Below, one piece after another: positions 26,723-36,332 of a stretch of 64,000 bases of DNA. The stretch comes from Alteromonas sp. 5E99-2. Its GTDB lineage: Bacteria > Pseudomonadota > Gammaproteobacteria > Enterobacterales > Alteromonadaceae. Location of the stretch: contig NZ_JAFNJE010000012.1 in NCBI RefSeq assembly GCF_017368475.1, positions 62,001-126,000 on the forward strand. The letters run 5' to 3'. How positions within the stretch are numbered: position 1 is the first letter of the stretch; each line of letters starts with the position of its first letter. Made by a program: the position numbers and the translations under genes. A model generated the notes under the pieces. That model searched no databases, was not told the DNA's origin, and saw only the letters and a program-made list of their open reading frames with translations.

Positions 26723-28702
26723 TTAAAGTTTAAAGCCATCCATAGTATTTTGAAGTATTTTATTGTTTAACTTCACATCTTCAAATATAACGCGCAGTTG
26801 ATGCGCTAATTCAGTTTGATTGGATGCAGTATTTAAAACCTCTGATACTTTTTGTGACACATCCGCTAATGACACAGACTGTTCTTCAGCAGCAGTAGCA
26901 ACAGTGGTAGATAAGTTTTCCACATCTTTTATTTTCTGGCCAACTTCTTCACTACTTTTAGCTGCGCTACCACTAGCCTCTAATACAACCTTAGATTGAG
27001 CGGTATTGTTATCAATACTCGTCATAACTGATTGGCTAATTTGATGCAGCTCTTCCAGCAAGGTCGAAATTTGATCAGAAGCTTGTTTACTTGAGCCTGC
27101 TAGCGAGCGCACCTCATCAGCTACCACAGCAAAACCTCTTCCTTGCTCTCCAGCCCTAGCGGCTTCAATAGCAGCATTCAAAGCTAACAAATTGGTTTGT
27201 TCTGCTAACGAGTTAATGGTATTTAAAAAGCTACTGATCTTCTCTAAGCTCGAGCCCATGGCAGCTGCATCATCTCCCATACTTACCATTGACGTATTCA
27301 ACGCGTTCACATTATTTTGGGCTGAACGGCTCTGTTCAACAGCCTGAGTTGCATACGTTTCAAGCTCTCTAGAAAAGGTTAATGTGTCCGCTGACGATTC
27401 GGCAATTTGCCGGCTTGCATCGGCAATTTGCCGAGTTGCTTCGTCTATATCGCTGGCTTTTTCTTTTGCCTCTGTAGCTTCTTGTAATACTTCTAACGTA
27501 GCGGTATCCAATCGTTCACCAAGTTTAGAGCTCACAGAAATAGATTTATCTAACCCTACAACTAACGCTCTAAGAGCTCCAATAGTCTTGTTTACCGCCC
27601 GAGAAATACTCCCCAACTCATTGTTAGAATCTAGCGCCACATCAATAGTTAAGTCACCTTCATCTGAAATTCTATCTAGACTCATGGTTAATGTCCCTAA
27701 CTGTCCCTTGAGCATTTTAACTAGTGAAATATTTAAAAGAACTAAAAAGGCCCCTAGCACCACAGTTGCCACTACAAGTATCGTAATGTATCGGTATGCT
27801 GACGCTTCGGAATTTGTACTACTTAGTCGAACACTCTCCCATTGAGCTTCAAGCTCTTTTTTAACACTGCCAATAACTTGTGTGGCAAATGCAAACCAGG
27901 TCGCACTGTCGGGTAAAGATGAGTAATCAGGATTATCGCTATTTAACAATTCGACTGTGTCGGCAAATTTAATAAAATTAGGGGAGTTAAAAACCGTATT
28001 TAGTTCATCGATTTTGTCTGGGTTTGATGCTTTGACAAATGCCATATATTTGGCACGTTCTACCATCCAAGCAGTAATTTCCTTTTTGGCCTCCGCTGTC
28101 GCAGACTGAGAACTTAGGATACCGTTTACTTTACCGCGAACTTGACCCGTTTTTTCTTTCACCGAAGCAAATAAAAATGCGCTATTAACTTGAGAAATCA
28201 ATACTGGATCTTCAATGGAAATACCCAATATTTGCAATGCTTCTAACGCAGATGAATTTAACGCACTGTAATAGCCAAAGGCATTTGCTCCGTTTCTTAC
28301 ATCCACTTCTCGTCTTATTTCAGATTTTCTAGCCAGAATTCCAATTATAGGAGCGGTTTTGTCTTCAATAAGATAAGACTCAGGCCACTCTTTTGTTAGT
28401 AATTCCTTCAGTACCGCTTCAGACTGATCGGCTTTTACGCGCTGGGCATCAACTTTTGATTTTTGCTCGCTTGAACCCGACGCTAAGAAACCCGCGCTTA
28501 AACCCCGCTCTACAGCGTGATTGTGAGCGATACTCTCTAATGCCGATAGTAAGGATACGAGTTGAGTATTTTCGTTTGCTATAACTGAAGAATGATAAGC
28601 ACTGGTAATTTCTTTAATCAGTAATACACCAATAGCAGTAACAAATACAATCGCACTCAGACTAGACATCTGCACAATATTAAGACGTTTAATAAACACC
28701 AA
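26723..28702 (-). CDS. Methyl-accepting chemotaxis protein with NIT sensor domain
   Basis: 659 residues. Helix 1 (about 12-30) and helix 2 (about 303-325) flank a periplasmic domain that contains [15 protein letters not shown] and long helices, typical of the nitrate/nitrite-sensing NIT domain. A HAMP domain follows (near 326-380), then the signalling domain with the hairpin [20 protein letters not shown] and [15 protein letters not shown] near residue 510. It would pass ligand state to CheA/CheW. No chemotaxis genes are adjacent, so it is an orphan receptor. No pentapeptide tether for CheR is seen at the C-terminus (GFKL). The ligand is inferred by domain only. Confidence 0.93.
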   Translation of the reverse strand: MVFIKRLNIVQMSSLSAIVFVTAIGVLLIKEITSAYHSSVIANENTQLVSLLSALESIAHNHAVERGLSAGFLASGSSEQKSKVDAQRVKADQSEAVLKELLTKEWPESYLIEDKTAPIIGILARKSEIRREVDVRNGANAFGYYSALNSSALEALQILGISIEDPVLISQVNSAFLFASVKEKTGQVRGKVNGILSSQSATAEAKKEITAWMVERAKYMAFVKASNPDKIDELNTVFNSPNFIKFADTVELLNSDNPDYSSLPDSATWFAFATQVIGSVKKELEAQWESVRLSSTNSEASAYRYITILVVATVVLGAFLVLLNISLVKMLKGQLGTLTMSLDRISDEGDLTIDVALDSNNELGSISRAVNKTIGALRALVVGLDKSISVSSKLGERLDTATLEVLQEATEAKEKASDIDEATRQIADASRQIAESSADTLTFSRELETYATQAVEQSRSAQNNVNALNTSMVSMGDDAAAMGSSLEKISSFLNTINSLAEQTNLLALNAAIEAARAGEQGRGFAVVADEVRSLAGSSKQASDQISTLLEELHQISQSVMTSIDNNTAQSKVVLEASGSAAKSSEEVGQKIKDVENLSTTVATAAEEQSVSLADVSQKVSEVLNTASNQTELAHQLRVIFEDVKLNNKILQNTMDGFKL

Positions 28703-28842
28703 GTTATTTCCATCAATATTTATGTATAGTTAAAAACTAGACGAAATAGACGAATTAGCAATTTTTTAGGTGTGAAAGAGTCGACATTAGTTTTTGTTTC
28801 CCTATTAACATCGACAATTTGATCAAGTACGTGATTCTTCTT

Positions 28843-30135
28843 TTAATGTAATTTCAGTTTTGGCGCGACAAAGTTCCCTACTTTTCGGCTCAACAAAACC
28901 AAGGCGCCACGTAAATAACCATGCACAGCGTATTGATGCATGTGATACAAAGAAACATATACAATTCGTGCTAGCTTCCCTTCGATGAACATAGAGCTAT
29001 TGGACAGCTTACCCATTAAGCTACCCACAGTGCTGTAACGGCTTAAATGCACAAGAGAGCCATAATCAGCATATTTATAGGCTTCTAAAGGCTGCTCATA
29101 AAATAAATGGTTAATATTTTTAAACGCCATGTCAGCCATTTGATGAGCAGATTGTGCTCTTGGCGGAACCCAGTTCCCATTTTCTTGCTTAAAGCCACAC
29201 GCATCACCAATAACAAACACTGACTCATCTATTGTTGATTGCAAGTAAGCATTCACTTCTATTTGTTGAGCGCTATTTAAAACAAAGCCATCTAGCTCTT
29301 TAAAGAAATCAGGCGCTTTAACACCTGCAGCCCACACCATTAAATCAGCCTCAATAAGCTCATCTTCGCTAGTGGTAAAGCCCTCATGGCTTGCTTTTGC
29401 TACACGGGTTTGTTCTCTAACGTTAATATTCAGTTTAGATAAAGCGTGCCGTGCAGAATTGGCTATTTTTTCTGGCAAGGCCGGTAAAATTCGCTCGCCA
29501 GCTTCAATAATCGTCAGTGATAAACGTCCTGCGGACATTTCAGGCATACCGTAGTGCTTGGCCAAGTTCGCAACGTGATGAAGCTGGGCAGCCAATTCAG
29601 TTCCCGTTGCACCGGCACCAACAATAGCCACATTTAACGTTTTATTCGAATTAGGTCCTTGGTGCATTTTTATGAGCTGGTTTAATAAGGCTTTATGAAA
29701 ACGTTCAGCCTGTACTAATGAGTCCAGCATATAGCAATGTTCTTTAACCCCTGGAGTACCAAAATCATTGCTTACGCTACCTACTGCAATAACTAAATAG
29801 TCGTATTGCAATGTTCTTGCTGGAATAAGCTCACTGCCATCTTGATCAAGCACGGCATCGAGCTTGATGGTTTTCCCTTCCCTATCAAGGCCACACATGT
29901 TTCCTAATTGGAAACTATAGTGTTTCTTTGATGCGTGAATAGCGTAGTCGACCCCATCAGTACTTTTATTAATAACACCCGCGGCAACTTCATGTAGCAA
30001 GGGTTTCCAAACATGAGTTCGGCTTCTATCAACTAAGGTGACGTCTGCTAACCCTTTTTTCCCTAACGACTTTGCAAGCTTAGTAACTAGTTCGAGGCCT
30101 CCAGCGCCTCCACCCACAACAATTATACGTTTCAT
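28843..30135 (-). CDS. ndh: Type II NADH dehydrogenase (NDH-2)
   Basis: 430 residues, against 434 in E. coli Ndh. The FAD-binding motif IIVVGGGAGGLELVTKLAK opens the protein; the NADH-binding site is VAIVGAGATGTELAAQLH near residue 172; VIGDACGFKQENGNWVPPRAQSAHQMA binds the FAD ribityl and quinone region. The C-terminal third ends in an amphipathic, basic stretch (LVLLSRKVGNFVAPKLKLH) that would associate with the membrane. It oxidises NADH and reduces quinone without pumping protons. The upstream serine hydrolase gene overlaps its start by four bases. Confidence 0.94.
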   Translation of the reverse strand: MKRIIVVGGGAGGLELVTKLAKSLGKKGLADVTLVDRSRTHVWKPLLHEVAAGVINKSTDGVDYAIHASKKHYSFQLGNMCGLDREGKTIKLDAVLDQDGSELIPARTLQYDYLVIAVGSVSNDFGTPGVKEHCYMLDSLVQAERFHKALLNQLIKMHQGPNSNKTLNVAIVGAGATGTELAAQLHHVANLAKHYGMPEMSAGRLSLTIIEAGERILPALPEKIANSARHALSKLNINVREQTRVAKASHEGFTTSEDELIEADLMVWAAGVKAPDFFKELDGFVLNSAQQIEVNAYLQSTIDESVFVIGDACGFKQENGNWVPPRAQSAHQMADMAFKNINHLFYEQPLEAYKYADYGSLVHLSRYSTVGSLMGKLSNSSMFIEGKLARIVYVSLYHMHQYAVHGYLRGALVLLSRKVGNFVAPKLKLH

Positions 30136-31499
30136 CTATTTCCTACATTATCTAAATTTGAATCTTTTAGTGACGCCAAAACATCCGCAAATTTATTCTC
30201 GATATCATAGTGGCCTGATGTCCAGCCTAACCGCACGATAACAGCGTCCATTGATGGAATAATCAATACCCACTGCGCTCTGTTCCCTCTCATAGCAACA
30301 GCATCTTCTGGTAATGATGGCCAGCGTAATGATTTATTTAAGCCTCTATTTAACCAAAGTTGGTAACCATAACGCCCTTCATTTTCGCTAGTGTTAGGCG
30401 ACGTCATGGCTTGGGCGTATGCTTGGGGGAAAACACGTGTATTTTCATAACGCCCTTGATTAAGAATTAACTGCCCTAATTTTGCCCAGTCTCGGCCATT
30501 TGCATAAATATAAGAACTGCCAACCAAAACACCGCTTTCATCTGATTCAAATACAAGTGAATTCAAATTCAGAGGTTTGATTAAGGTTTCAGACAAAAAG
30601 TTATACTGAGCTTGAGGGTTTGCACCTGTTCTTTCGTACACAAGGCGAGCTAAAAGATTAGTTGTACCAGATGAGTAACGGTTATGGGTACCTGGTTCGT
30701 AATCAAGATCACTGGCCAACGGGACACCAGACGCACTTCTTTCAGTAAACAACATTCGAGTAGAATCAGAGCCTGGCATATAGGTTTCATCAAACGCTAA
30801 CCCTGAACTCATTGTCAGTAAGTTTTCTAGCGATATCGCCCTGCGCTCATCGTCAAGCCATTGGGGAAACAGTTGTTCGTCATTTAATGAAAGCTTATTT
30901 TGCTGTACAAGATTACCGACAAGCATAGACATAACTGTTTTTCCCATAGACCAGCCTAAAAAACGGGACTCTGAAGAATAGGGTTCTGCATAAACTTCAC
31001 CTACAAGACGTCCATTTTTCAACACCACAATAGCACGAGAATCATCCCCCTCTTCATTATCTTTAATCAGTATATTTTCAATACCTGTTTGAATTGAGAA
31101 GTTGGTGTTGACCGCTAACGAGTCGAAACTTCCGTGGTCAGGCATGACTACGTCGTTTAATGGAGAACTACCTTCAATATCTAACGTGCACCCAAGCCCT
31201 TCACGGAACCTTGCTGATGATACACTCAAGCCATACAAAGAAGCGGTAACGGTTTTTGCATCGCTATTATTTTTAATTTCGAGCAAATGAGTTACTGGCG
31301 AATAACTTGCTAAGTCGCTATTGATTTGGTCATTTGTTTGCCCAGCGACATAATGTCCCGAACAAGCTAATTTTGCACCAAGGCCTGTTGCGACCTTCAC
31401 AGCATTACCAACCTGCCACGGAGGAAAACGCAGCACGATAGTAAAAAGAAGAATAAAAACGACAAAAATTGTAGGAAGCCAAAAAAACCATTTTTTCAT
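30132..31499 (-). CDS. Serine beta-lactamase-fold hydrolase (class C-like), membrane-anchored
   Basis: About 455 residues. One N-terminal helix near residues 3-27 is a membrane anchor or signal. The catalytic Ser-x-x-Lys is SMGKTVMSMLVG near residue 186, and YSSGTTNLLARLVYER supplies the Tyr-x-x motif near 270. Family members include esterases, peptidases and D-aminopeptidases; nothing here argues for antibiotic resistance. I use the ATG at 31499, directly before MKKWFFW; a frame open to 31544 adds an unlikely N-terminus. It overlaps ndh by four bases (ATGA), so the two are co-translated. Confidence 0.86.
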   Translation of the reverse strand: MKKWFFWLPTIFVVFILLFTIVLRFPPWQVGNAVKVATGLGAKLACSGHYVAGQTNDQINSDLASYSPVTHLLEIKNNSDAKTVTASLYGLSVSSARFREGLGCTLDIEGSSPLNDVVMPDHGSFDSLAVNTNFSIQTGIENILIKDNEEGDDSRAIVVLKNGRLVGEVYAEPYSSESRFLGWSMGKTVMSMLVGNLVQQNKLSLNDEQLFPQWLDDERRAISLENLLTMSSGLAFDETYMPGSDSTRMLFTERSASGVPLASDLDYEPGTHNRYSSGTTNLLARLVYERTGANPQAQYNFLSETLIKPLNLNSLVFESDESGVLVGSSYIYANGRDWAKLGQLILNQGRYENTRVFPQAYAQAMTSPNTSENEGRYGYQLWLNRGLNKSLRWPSLPEDAVAMRGNRAQWVLIIPSMDAVIVRLGWTSGHYDIENKFADVLASLKDSNLDNVGNR

Positions 31500-31671
31500 A
31501 ATATGTGTGAAGCTAATGAATAGTTTTAAGCCATTATACCGCAAATAGTCCTTTAAAACTCTGACAAGTTAAATTGTTGCGTAAGATTTGCTAGACTTAC
31601 ACAGTGGAAAAACACGTTAACCGCGTTAATACTTATAAAAAATGCCCTTTTTAAATTCATAGTGGATAATC

Positions 31672-33084
31672 ATGGACAAGCAAATTAGCTCTCGCACTAC
31701 ATCAGCCAAAGCACTTAGAATTAATTTAGACGACAAAAAATACGGTACCATTGTAGAGATAGGCGCAGGCCAAGAAGTAGCCCGACAGTTTTTCATAGCT
31801 GGCGCAGCGGCAGGAACCATAGCCAAAACCATGTCTGCATACGACATGAAGTTCTCCGATGCGATATACGGTGTACAAGAAGACAGGCGATACGTAAGTA
31901 AGAATCGCGTAAAAGCGATGATGGAACAAGAGTATGACCTTGTTATCGATCGCATTTCCGATGTTCGACCAAAATCAACTCGCTACTTTTCATACGCTGC
32001 GACTGTCGCCGCAAAAAGTTTTAAAGGTAACAATGAATGCCACGCATGGTGTGGAGTTCGACTACAAATGTATCCAGGTGCAGCCCCATCAGATGTGATT
32101 GTGCACGTCAGAATGCACGACGACAATGTTGAAGCTCAGCAGCAAGCATTAGGTGTACTTGGCGTTAACTTAATTTACGCAGCGTATTTCTATTTTGAAG
32201 ATCCTAAAAAGATCATCGATTCGCTGACTGATAATATGAAGCCGAATCGCATTGAAATAGATTCAGTTGAGTTCCATGGCCCATATTTCGAAGAAGTAGA
32301 CAATCGCGCTAAAAACATTCACCTTATTCGCAGCTGGAAAACCCGTGCTGTTATGTTCAGACCAGACGGTTGTGTCGCTATCCCCGCAGACATGCTGTAC
32401 AAAAAGAACGTCATTACAATTCGCGGTTCATTTCGCCCAGTTACAGATTTAAACGTCGACATGATAGAACAAGGAAAGAAATCATTCTTTGTTCAAAAAG
32501 ACGTAGACGAGAGTAACACTGTTGCCATAGCTGAGATTTCTTTAAATGATGTGTATGGCAATGACGCTAAATACTCTGAAGCAGATTTGATATCTCGCGT
32601 ACAGCTATTAAATAGTCTTGGTTACAATGTAATGGTTTCGGATTACACTCGCTACTTTTCATTAAGGGCCTATTTCCGCCAATATACAAAAAATCATATA
32701 GGTATTGTTGTAGGTGTCGTAAACATCAAACAAATCTTTGATGAATCATTCTACCGCGGTGTAGAAGGTGGAATATTAGAAGGTTTTGGAAAATTATTCC
32801 CCGATAACACTCAGCTGTTTGTCTATCCAGAAGCTGGCGAGGACGGTAACGCAAAAGACTTTACCGAAGTTAAAGTTCCTGAGCACTTGAAGTTTTTATA
32901 CCGCCACTTATTGGAAAATGACTTCATTGCCGGGATCGAATGCAGCGACCCTGCTCTATTTAATATATATTCTCGTGAAATATTAAAACAAATAGAATCT
33001 CGTAATCCTGAGTGGGAAACCCACCTTCCAGCTCAAGTTGTTGAAGAGATAAAAAGTAAAAAATTATTTGGGTATCGCGGCTAA
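31672..33084 (+). CDS. Conserved protein of unknown function
   Basis: A 470-residue protein with no signal peptide and no membrane helix. Notable conserved-looking strings are ARTTSAKALRINLD-type opening, YGTIVEIGAGQEVARQFF, GGAAGTIAKTMSAYDMK-like (AAAGTIAKTMSAYDMKFSDA), NECHAWCGVRLQ, ISDYTRYFSLRAY-like and EGGILEGFGKLF. I recall the family as widespread in proteobacteria and cyanobacteria and often mislabelled as TonB-dependent receptor or nicotinate-nucleotide adenylyltransferase; the sequence has no barrel, plug or HxGH motif, so I reject both names. The sequence is soluble and probably cytoplasmic. It is a single gene, divergent from the serine hydrolase. No function is offered. Confidence 0.85.
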   Translation: MDKQISSRTTSAKALRINLDDKKYGTIVEIGAGQEVARQFFIAGAAAGTIAKTMSAYDMKFSDAIYGVQEDRRYVSKNRVKAMMEQEYDLVIDRISDVRPKSTRYFSYAATVAAKSFKGNNECHAWCGVRLQMYPGAAPSDVIVHVRMHDDNVEAQQQALGVLGVNLIYAAYFYFEDPKKIIDSLTDNMKPNRIEIDSVEFHGPYFEEVDNRAKNIHLIRSWKTRAVMFRPDGCVAIPADMLYKKNVITIRGSFRPVTDLNVDMIEQGKKSFFVQKDVDESNTVAIAEISLNDVYGNDAKYSEADLISRVQLLNSLGYNVMVSDYTRYFSLRAYFRQYTKNHIGIVVGVVNIKQIFDESFYRGVEGGILEGFGKLFPDNTQLFVYPEAGEDGNAKDFTEVKVPEHLKFLYRHLLENDFIAGIECSDPALFNIYSREILKQIESRNPEWETHLPAQVVEEIKSKKLFGYRG

Positions 33085-33316
33085 GGTTTTTTATCCAATT
33101 AATTTACTGATTTTATGTGGAAAATAGGTAGAACTGATGTTAGCATAGCGCCGCTGTTTGACAGTTCTACCCGTTTTGATCCTTGCTAAAACCTTGTTGT
33201 CTTTGAAATCGGCTCCGATTCGCTTTTAGATACACGCTTTTTTGCCAAATCAATATGTTAGACCTTCATAGCGAATTTAGGCATTATGCCATCCAATTAT
33301 TTTAAGGAATACCGAT
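33085..33316 (+). promoter_or_regulatory. Promoter and probable long 5' leader of the cold-shock gene
   Basis: The 232 bases upstream of the cold-shock gene hold no gene. A TTGACA hexamer lies at about 33158-33163. If transcription starts soon after it, the leader would be over 100 bases long, as in cspA-type genes whose leaders act as RNA thermosensors. AAGGAA about eight bases before the start codon is a clear ribosome-binding site. The leader role is inference from the family. Confidence 0.4.
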
Positions 33317-33526
33317 ATGTCAACTGTAACAGGTACAGTAAAATGGTTCGACGAAGCTAAAGGCTTTGGTTTTATTTCACAAGCAGACGGCGGAAAAGAC
33401 GTTTTTGTACACTTCCGCTCAATCGCAGCTGAAGGTTACAAAACTCTAGCTGAAGGCCAACAAGTTCAATTTACTATTGAAGACGGTCAAAAAGGCCCAC
33501 AAGCTGCAAACGTATTACCTTTGTAA
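33317..33526 (+). CDS. Cold-shock protein (CspA family)
   Basis: A 69-residue single cold-shock domain. RNP1 is KGFGFIS and RNP2 is VFVHF, both intact, with the opening [15 protein letters not shown] that defines the family. It binds single-stranded RNA and DNA and acts as an RNA chaperone or antiterminator. Length is typical (E. coli CspA 70). Strong ribosome-binding site AAGGAA upstream and a strong terminator downstream make it a one-gene transcript. Whether it is cold-induced cannot be told from the protein. Confidence 0.96.
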   Translation: MSTVTGTVKWFDEAKGFGFISQADGGKDVFVHFRSIAAEGYKTLAEGQQVQFTIEDGQKGPQAANVLPL

Positions 33527-33545
33527 TCGACCAGTTTATACAATG

Positions 33546-33576
33546 AAAAGGCCAGCATTTATGCTGGCCTTTTTTT
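33546..33576 (+). terminator. Rho-independent terminator of the cold-shock gene
   Basis: AAAAGGCCAGCAT pairs with ATGCTGGCCTTTT around a two-base loop and is followed by a further run of T. It starts about 20 bases after the cold-shock stop codon. The stem is perfect and G+C-rich, a textbook terminator. Confidence 0.95.
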
Positions 33577-33628
33577 ATGCTTAATTTCACACCTTCTTTA
33601 TACCATCAATAGTTATTACAGGCACAAA

Positions 33629-33659
33629 AAAACCCCATAACTTAACGTTATGAGGTTTT
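33629..33659. terminator. Bidirectional terminator before the multidomain lipoprotein gene
   Basis: AAAACC-C-CATAAC pairs with GTTATG-A-GGTTTT with one mismatch and a five-base loop. It has a run of A on the left and of T on the right, so it can act on both strands. It lies 55 bases beyond the stop of the reverse lipoprotein gene and after the cold-shock terminator. Confidence 0.85.
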
Positions 33660-33713
33660 TGATTAGCTAACTACTATGTAGATTAACTCATGCCATTGTA
33701 ATAAGACTTATGC

Positions 33714-36125
33714 TTATTGCTCTTCTACAACAACAGCCTGAAATGAATTGTTGTGATAAGGGGTATCCGCAGCAATTGTAGCGCCACTGTCATCGTTAGG
33801 GTCTAACGACTCACCCACAGTATAAGATTCGAAGTCATCACTAAACACTTCAACTTCAGAACCACTATCAGATGAGTAAAGTACAATGTTGTCTACTAAA
33901 AGACGTGAATCAGCTATAGCACTCCCACCGGCATTTCTAAATTGAAGGGTTCTTAATCCTTCAAATATTGTAGATAAATCGGCATTTGACGCAGATGCAA
34001 AAGCATCTGTAGTCACAGGTACACCATCAATAGACACAGTTATAAGAGGAGATACTCCTCCAGCACTACCTGCTGCTAAACTATCCGTGGCATCCCAACT
34101 CATTTCTATTTCGTACCAAGTACCCTCTACAAACGGAGTATCGATAGTAATACTATCTTGGTTACGCAATTGAAATTCGTCGCTATTCGTCTCTAAACGC
34201 AATTCTACTAAGCTATTGTCAGAACTTGTTGACGTACCAAATAACGCAACAAAACCATCCTCGCCCGTAGTTTCTTCCTCTCTCAATACACTTAAAGTAA
34301 CTCGCCCAGTAGTAATGAAATCACCACTGAAGTCAGCCAAATCACTCAACGATAAACGCAATTCGCCTGTATCACCGGTGTCTGTATCACTAACAGCAGC
34401 AACTTGATTACCCACTGCACCCGTATCTGGGCTATCAGTATCTTCGTCGCCGCCGTTACCATCATCGGTTTGTCCCGGAAGTAATTCAATTACCGCTTCA
34501 GATGTGCTCGTTGAGTACGGAGAATTAGGATTATTGTCAGAGTCTAAGTCTTCACCGACTGCATAATCCTCAAAAGTATCAATAAACAACGGTGAATTAC
34601 CTGCAACATCACTGAATATTCTAACGTTATCTACACCAAAGAACGCTTCAGGATCCGAGGCATTGGCGTTTGAACCAAGTCTGAATGATAGTGTTGTAAC
34701 ACCACCAAATGCGTCATTTTCAGGAACGAATGGGCTGGTATTGTCGCCACCATCACTGATAGGAACACCATCAATCTCGACAGAAACACTAGGTTGAACA
34801 GAGGTATCACCTTCTGGGTATTCCCAAGTAATAACCGCAGTGTTAAATGAATCTGTACTTAAACTTGGTACGACAAGGTCTGTAGAAACATTAAACTCAG
34901 GACTTCTTACCCCAAAATTATTGTCTCTAACACGGAGATCTAAAATTGCACCAGCATTGTTGTTTCCAGAGTTGAAAAGAGAAATAAAGGCATCAACGCT
35001 TGAATTACCAGTAATATCATCATCGGTACGGGTAAAGTCTACTTCAATTCGACCTTGAGCAAGGCCTGATACATCACCGTCGGCACTTGTATCAACGATA
35101 CTGTATCTCAACTCACCTGTATCATTGGCATCAGTATCACGAATAAATACAGCGCGTGTATTCACTGTGTCTACACCAACGACAGTAACAACAAATTCAG
35201 CCACTGTGCCGTCAACGGACTCTAGCGCTATCACAGATGTTAAAAACTCAGTAGAGCTTGCTAACCCAGCTACATTTTCGTTAGCAGTATCAAGCGTAAA
35301 AGTCCATGCTCCAGCTTCTGTAATGGAAAATACACCTAATGCAACGTCTTGGTCAGTTACAGGTACGAACGCCGCTTCACCAGGGTTAATATCTGTTATG
35401 GTAACCGTTCCCGTTATCGATTCTGCAGTGTCATTAGATAACGATACCGCTAAGCCAGAGAATTCAGCAGGCGTATTAACACCCTCACCAATAACGGGTC
35501 CAATCGCATCAGACACTAAAGTATCAGTAAAACCGTCATCATCAGCGTAAATTACAGTCGCAGTAACGCTAGTACCAAGCTGCTCATCTGTCAGTAACAA
35601 TGTTGACGCGGTTTCTCCTGCGATATCAACACCATCAGCTTGCCAACTATAAGCAACGTTACCATCGCTAATTCCATTCGCATCAGTTAACACTGCTGTT
35701 AATATTTCGCCCGACTGTGCAATACCTGTAACGGCAATTTCACCTTCTATTTCAACACCAATTTCCGCACTCAGCCCCGAATTGTGACCTTCAGTGAAAC
35801 CCGCGTTATCGGTATACACTACAGCAGCTGAGATTTGCGTATCATTTTGAATAAGGTCGCCATCAGCACCACCGGAAGCAGGGATAGTATAGGTTGGTCC
35901 AGTTTCACCATCGATCACATTTCCGTTAGCAAACCAAGTAAACACTAATGTGCTTTCATCTATACCGTCAGGGTCTGCAGGCGTTGCTGTTAACACTTGT
36001 CCTAATGCCGCAACACCAGATAATGTTAATGAACCTTCTTGGTTTTGAGCATCATCGCTGCCGCCACAACCAGCTAATGCCAAACTAATAGCACTAAGGG
36101 CAAAGAAACTAGTCTTCTTCATCAT
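33714..36125 (-). CDS. Large multidomain surface lipoprotein, candidate alginate-binding protein
   Basis: 803 residues. The signal peptide ends in the lipobox LAGC (Cys20) followed by GGSDD, which suits an outer-membrane or surface lipoprotein. Two Ig-like repeats follow (about 31-120 and 130-212, each with LTA and a F/YxWxADG-type core), then a VCBS-like domain (about 215-320, GVFSITEAGAWTFTLD). Two tandem copies of a jelly-roll-like unit cover about 325-548 and 575-800, each starting with D-T-D-x-x-D-T-G-E-L-R and ending F-E-x-Y-x-V-G-E-x-L-D; an acidic DDGNGGDEDTDSPD linker separates them. No catalytic motif is seen. Its place beside PL7, PL6 and a TonB receptor suggests glycan capture, which is inference. 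Confidence 0.8.
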   Translation of the reverse strand: MMKKTSFFALSAISLALAGCGGSDDAQNQEGSLTLSGVAALGQVLTATPADPDGIDESTLVFTWFANGNVIDGETGPTYTIPASGGADGDLIQNDTQISAAVVYTDNAGFTEGHNSGLSAEIGVEIEGEIAVTGIAQSGEILTAVLTDANGISDGNVAYSWQADGVDIAGETASTLLLTDEQLGTSVTATVIYADDDGFTDTLVSDAIGPVIGEGVNTPAEFSGLAVSLSNDTAESITGTVTITDINPGEAAFVPVTDQDVALGVFSITEAGAWTFTLDTANENVAGLASSTEFLTSVIALESVDGTVAEFVVTVVGVDTVNTRAVFIRDTDANDTGELRYSIVDTSADGDVSGLAQGRIEVDFTRTDDDITGNSSVDAFISLFNSGNNNAGAILDLRVRDNNFGVRSPEFNVSTDLVVPSLSTDSFNTAVITWEYPEGDTSVQPSVSVEIDGVPISDGGDNTSPFVPENDAFGGVTTLSFRLGSNANASDPEAFFGVDNVRIFSDVAGNSPLFIDTFEDYAVGEDLDSDNNPNSPYSTSTSEAVIELLPGQTDDGNGGDEDTDSPDTGAVGNQVAAVSDTDTGDTGELRLSLSDLADFSGDFITTGRVTLSVLREEETTGEDGFVALFGTSTSSDNSLVELRLETNSDEFQLRNQDSITIDTPFVEGTWYEIEMSWDATDSLAAGSAGGVSPLITVSIDGVPVTTDAFASASNADLSTIFEGLRTLQFRNAGGSAIADSRLLVDNIVLYSSDSGSEVEVFSDDFESYTVGESLDPNDDSGATIAADTPYHNNSFQAVVVEEQ

Positions 36126-36197
36126 AGGGTTTACCTTTTAAAAATGTGGATCAATCGTTTAGTGAGAAAAGAGAGCGTTGTGCTCTCTCTAAACCTT

Positions 36198-36226
36198 ACC
36201 AATTAAAATGTCTAATTATTACCAAT
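36198..36226 (-). promoter_or_regulatory. Pair of ATTGGT half-sites upstream of the lipoprotein gene
   Basis: On the reverse strand ATTGGT occurs at 36226-36221 and 36203-36198, 23 bases apart and 72 bases before the start codon of the lipoprotein gene. A GTTGGT in the opposite sense lies at 36246-36251. The spacing equals that of half-sites before the TonB receptor gene at 38163-38213. A FadR-type operator is proposed; no regulator binding is shown by sequence alone. Confidence 0.5.
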
Positions 36227-36332
36227 TGCAACCGAGTCGTCGCTAGTTGGTATGTAAACATAAAGCTATCGTTCTTACCAGAAATAAAACATGTATTTAA
36301 CAAAATTTTATAATTTCCAATGGAAATTATGA

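Noticed and set aside
27384-27845. A 153-codon open frame opposite the chemoreceptor gene
   Set aside because: It lies wholly within the coding strand shadow of a well-supported receptor and is rich in Ser and Ala from reversed Leu and Glu codons.
30132-31499. Antibiotic-resistance beta-lactamase
   Set aside because: The fold is shared by many esterases and peptidases, and overlap with ndh plus a membrane anchor do not suggest resistance.
31672-33084. Names TonB-dependent receptor or nicotinate-nucleotide adenylyltransferase for this protein
   Set aside because: No signal peptide, plug, barrel or HxGH motif is present, so both names are unsupported.
35125-35550. A 141-codon Ser/Thr-rich frame opposite the large lipoprotein gene
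   Set aside because: Composition is what the reverse of a Thr/Asp-rich repeat protein gives; no signal or family feature.
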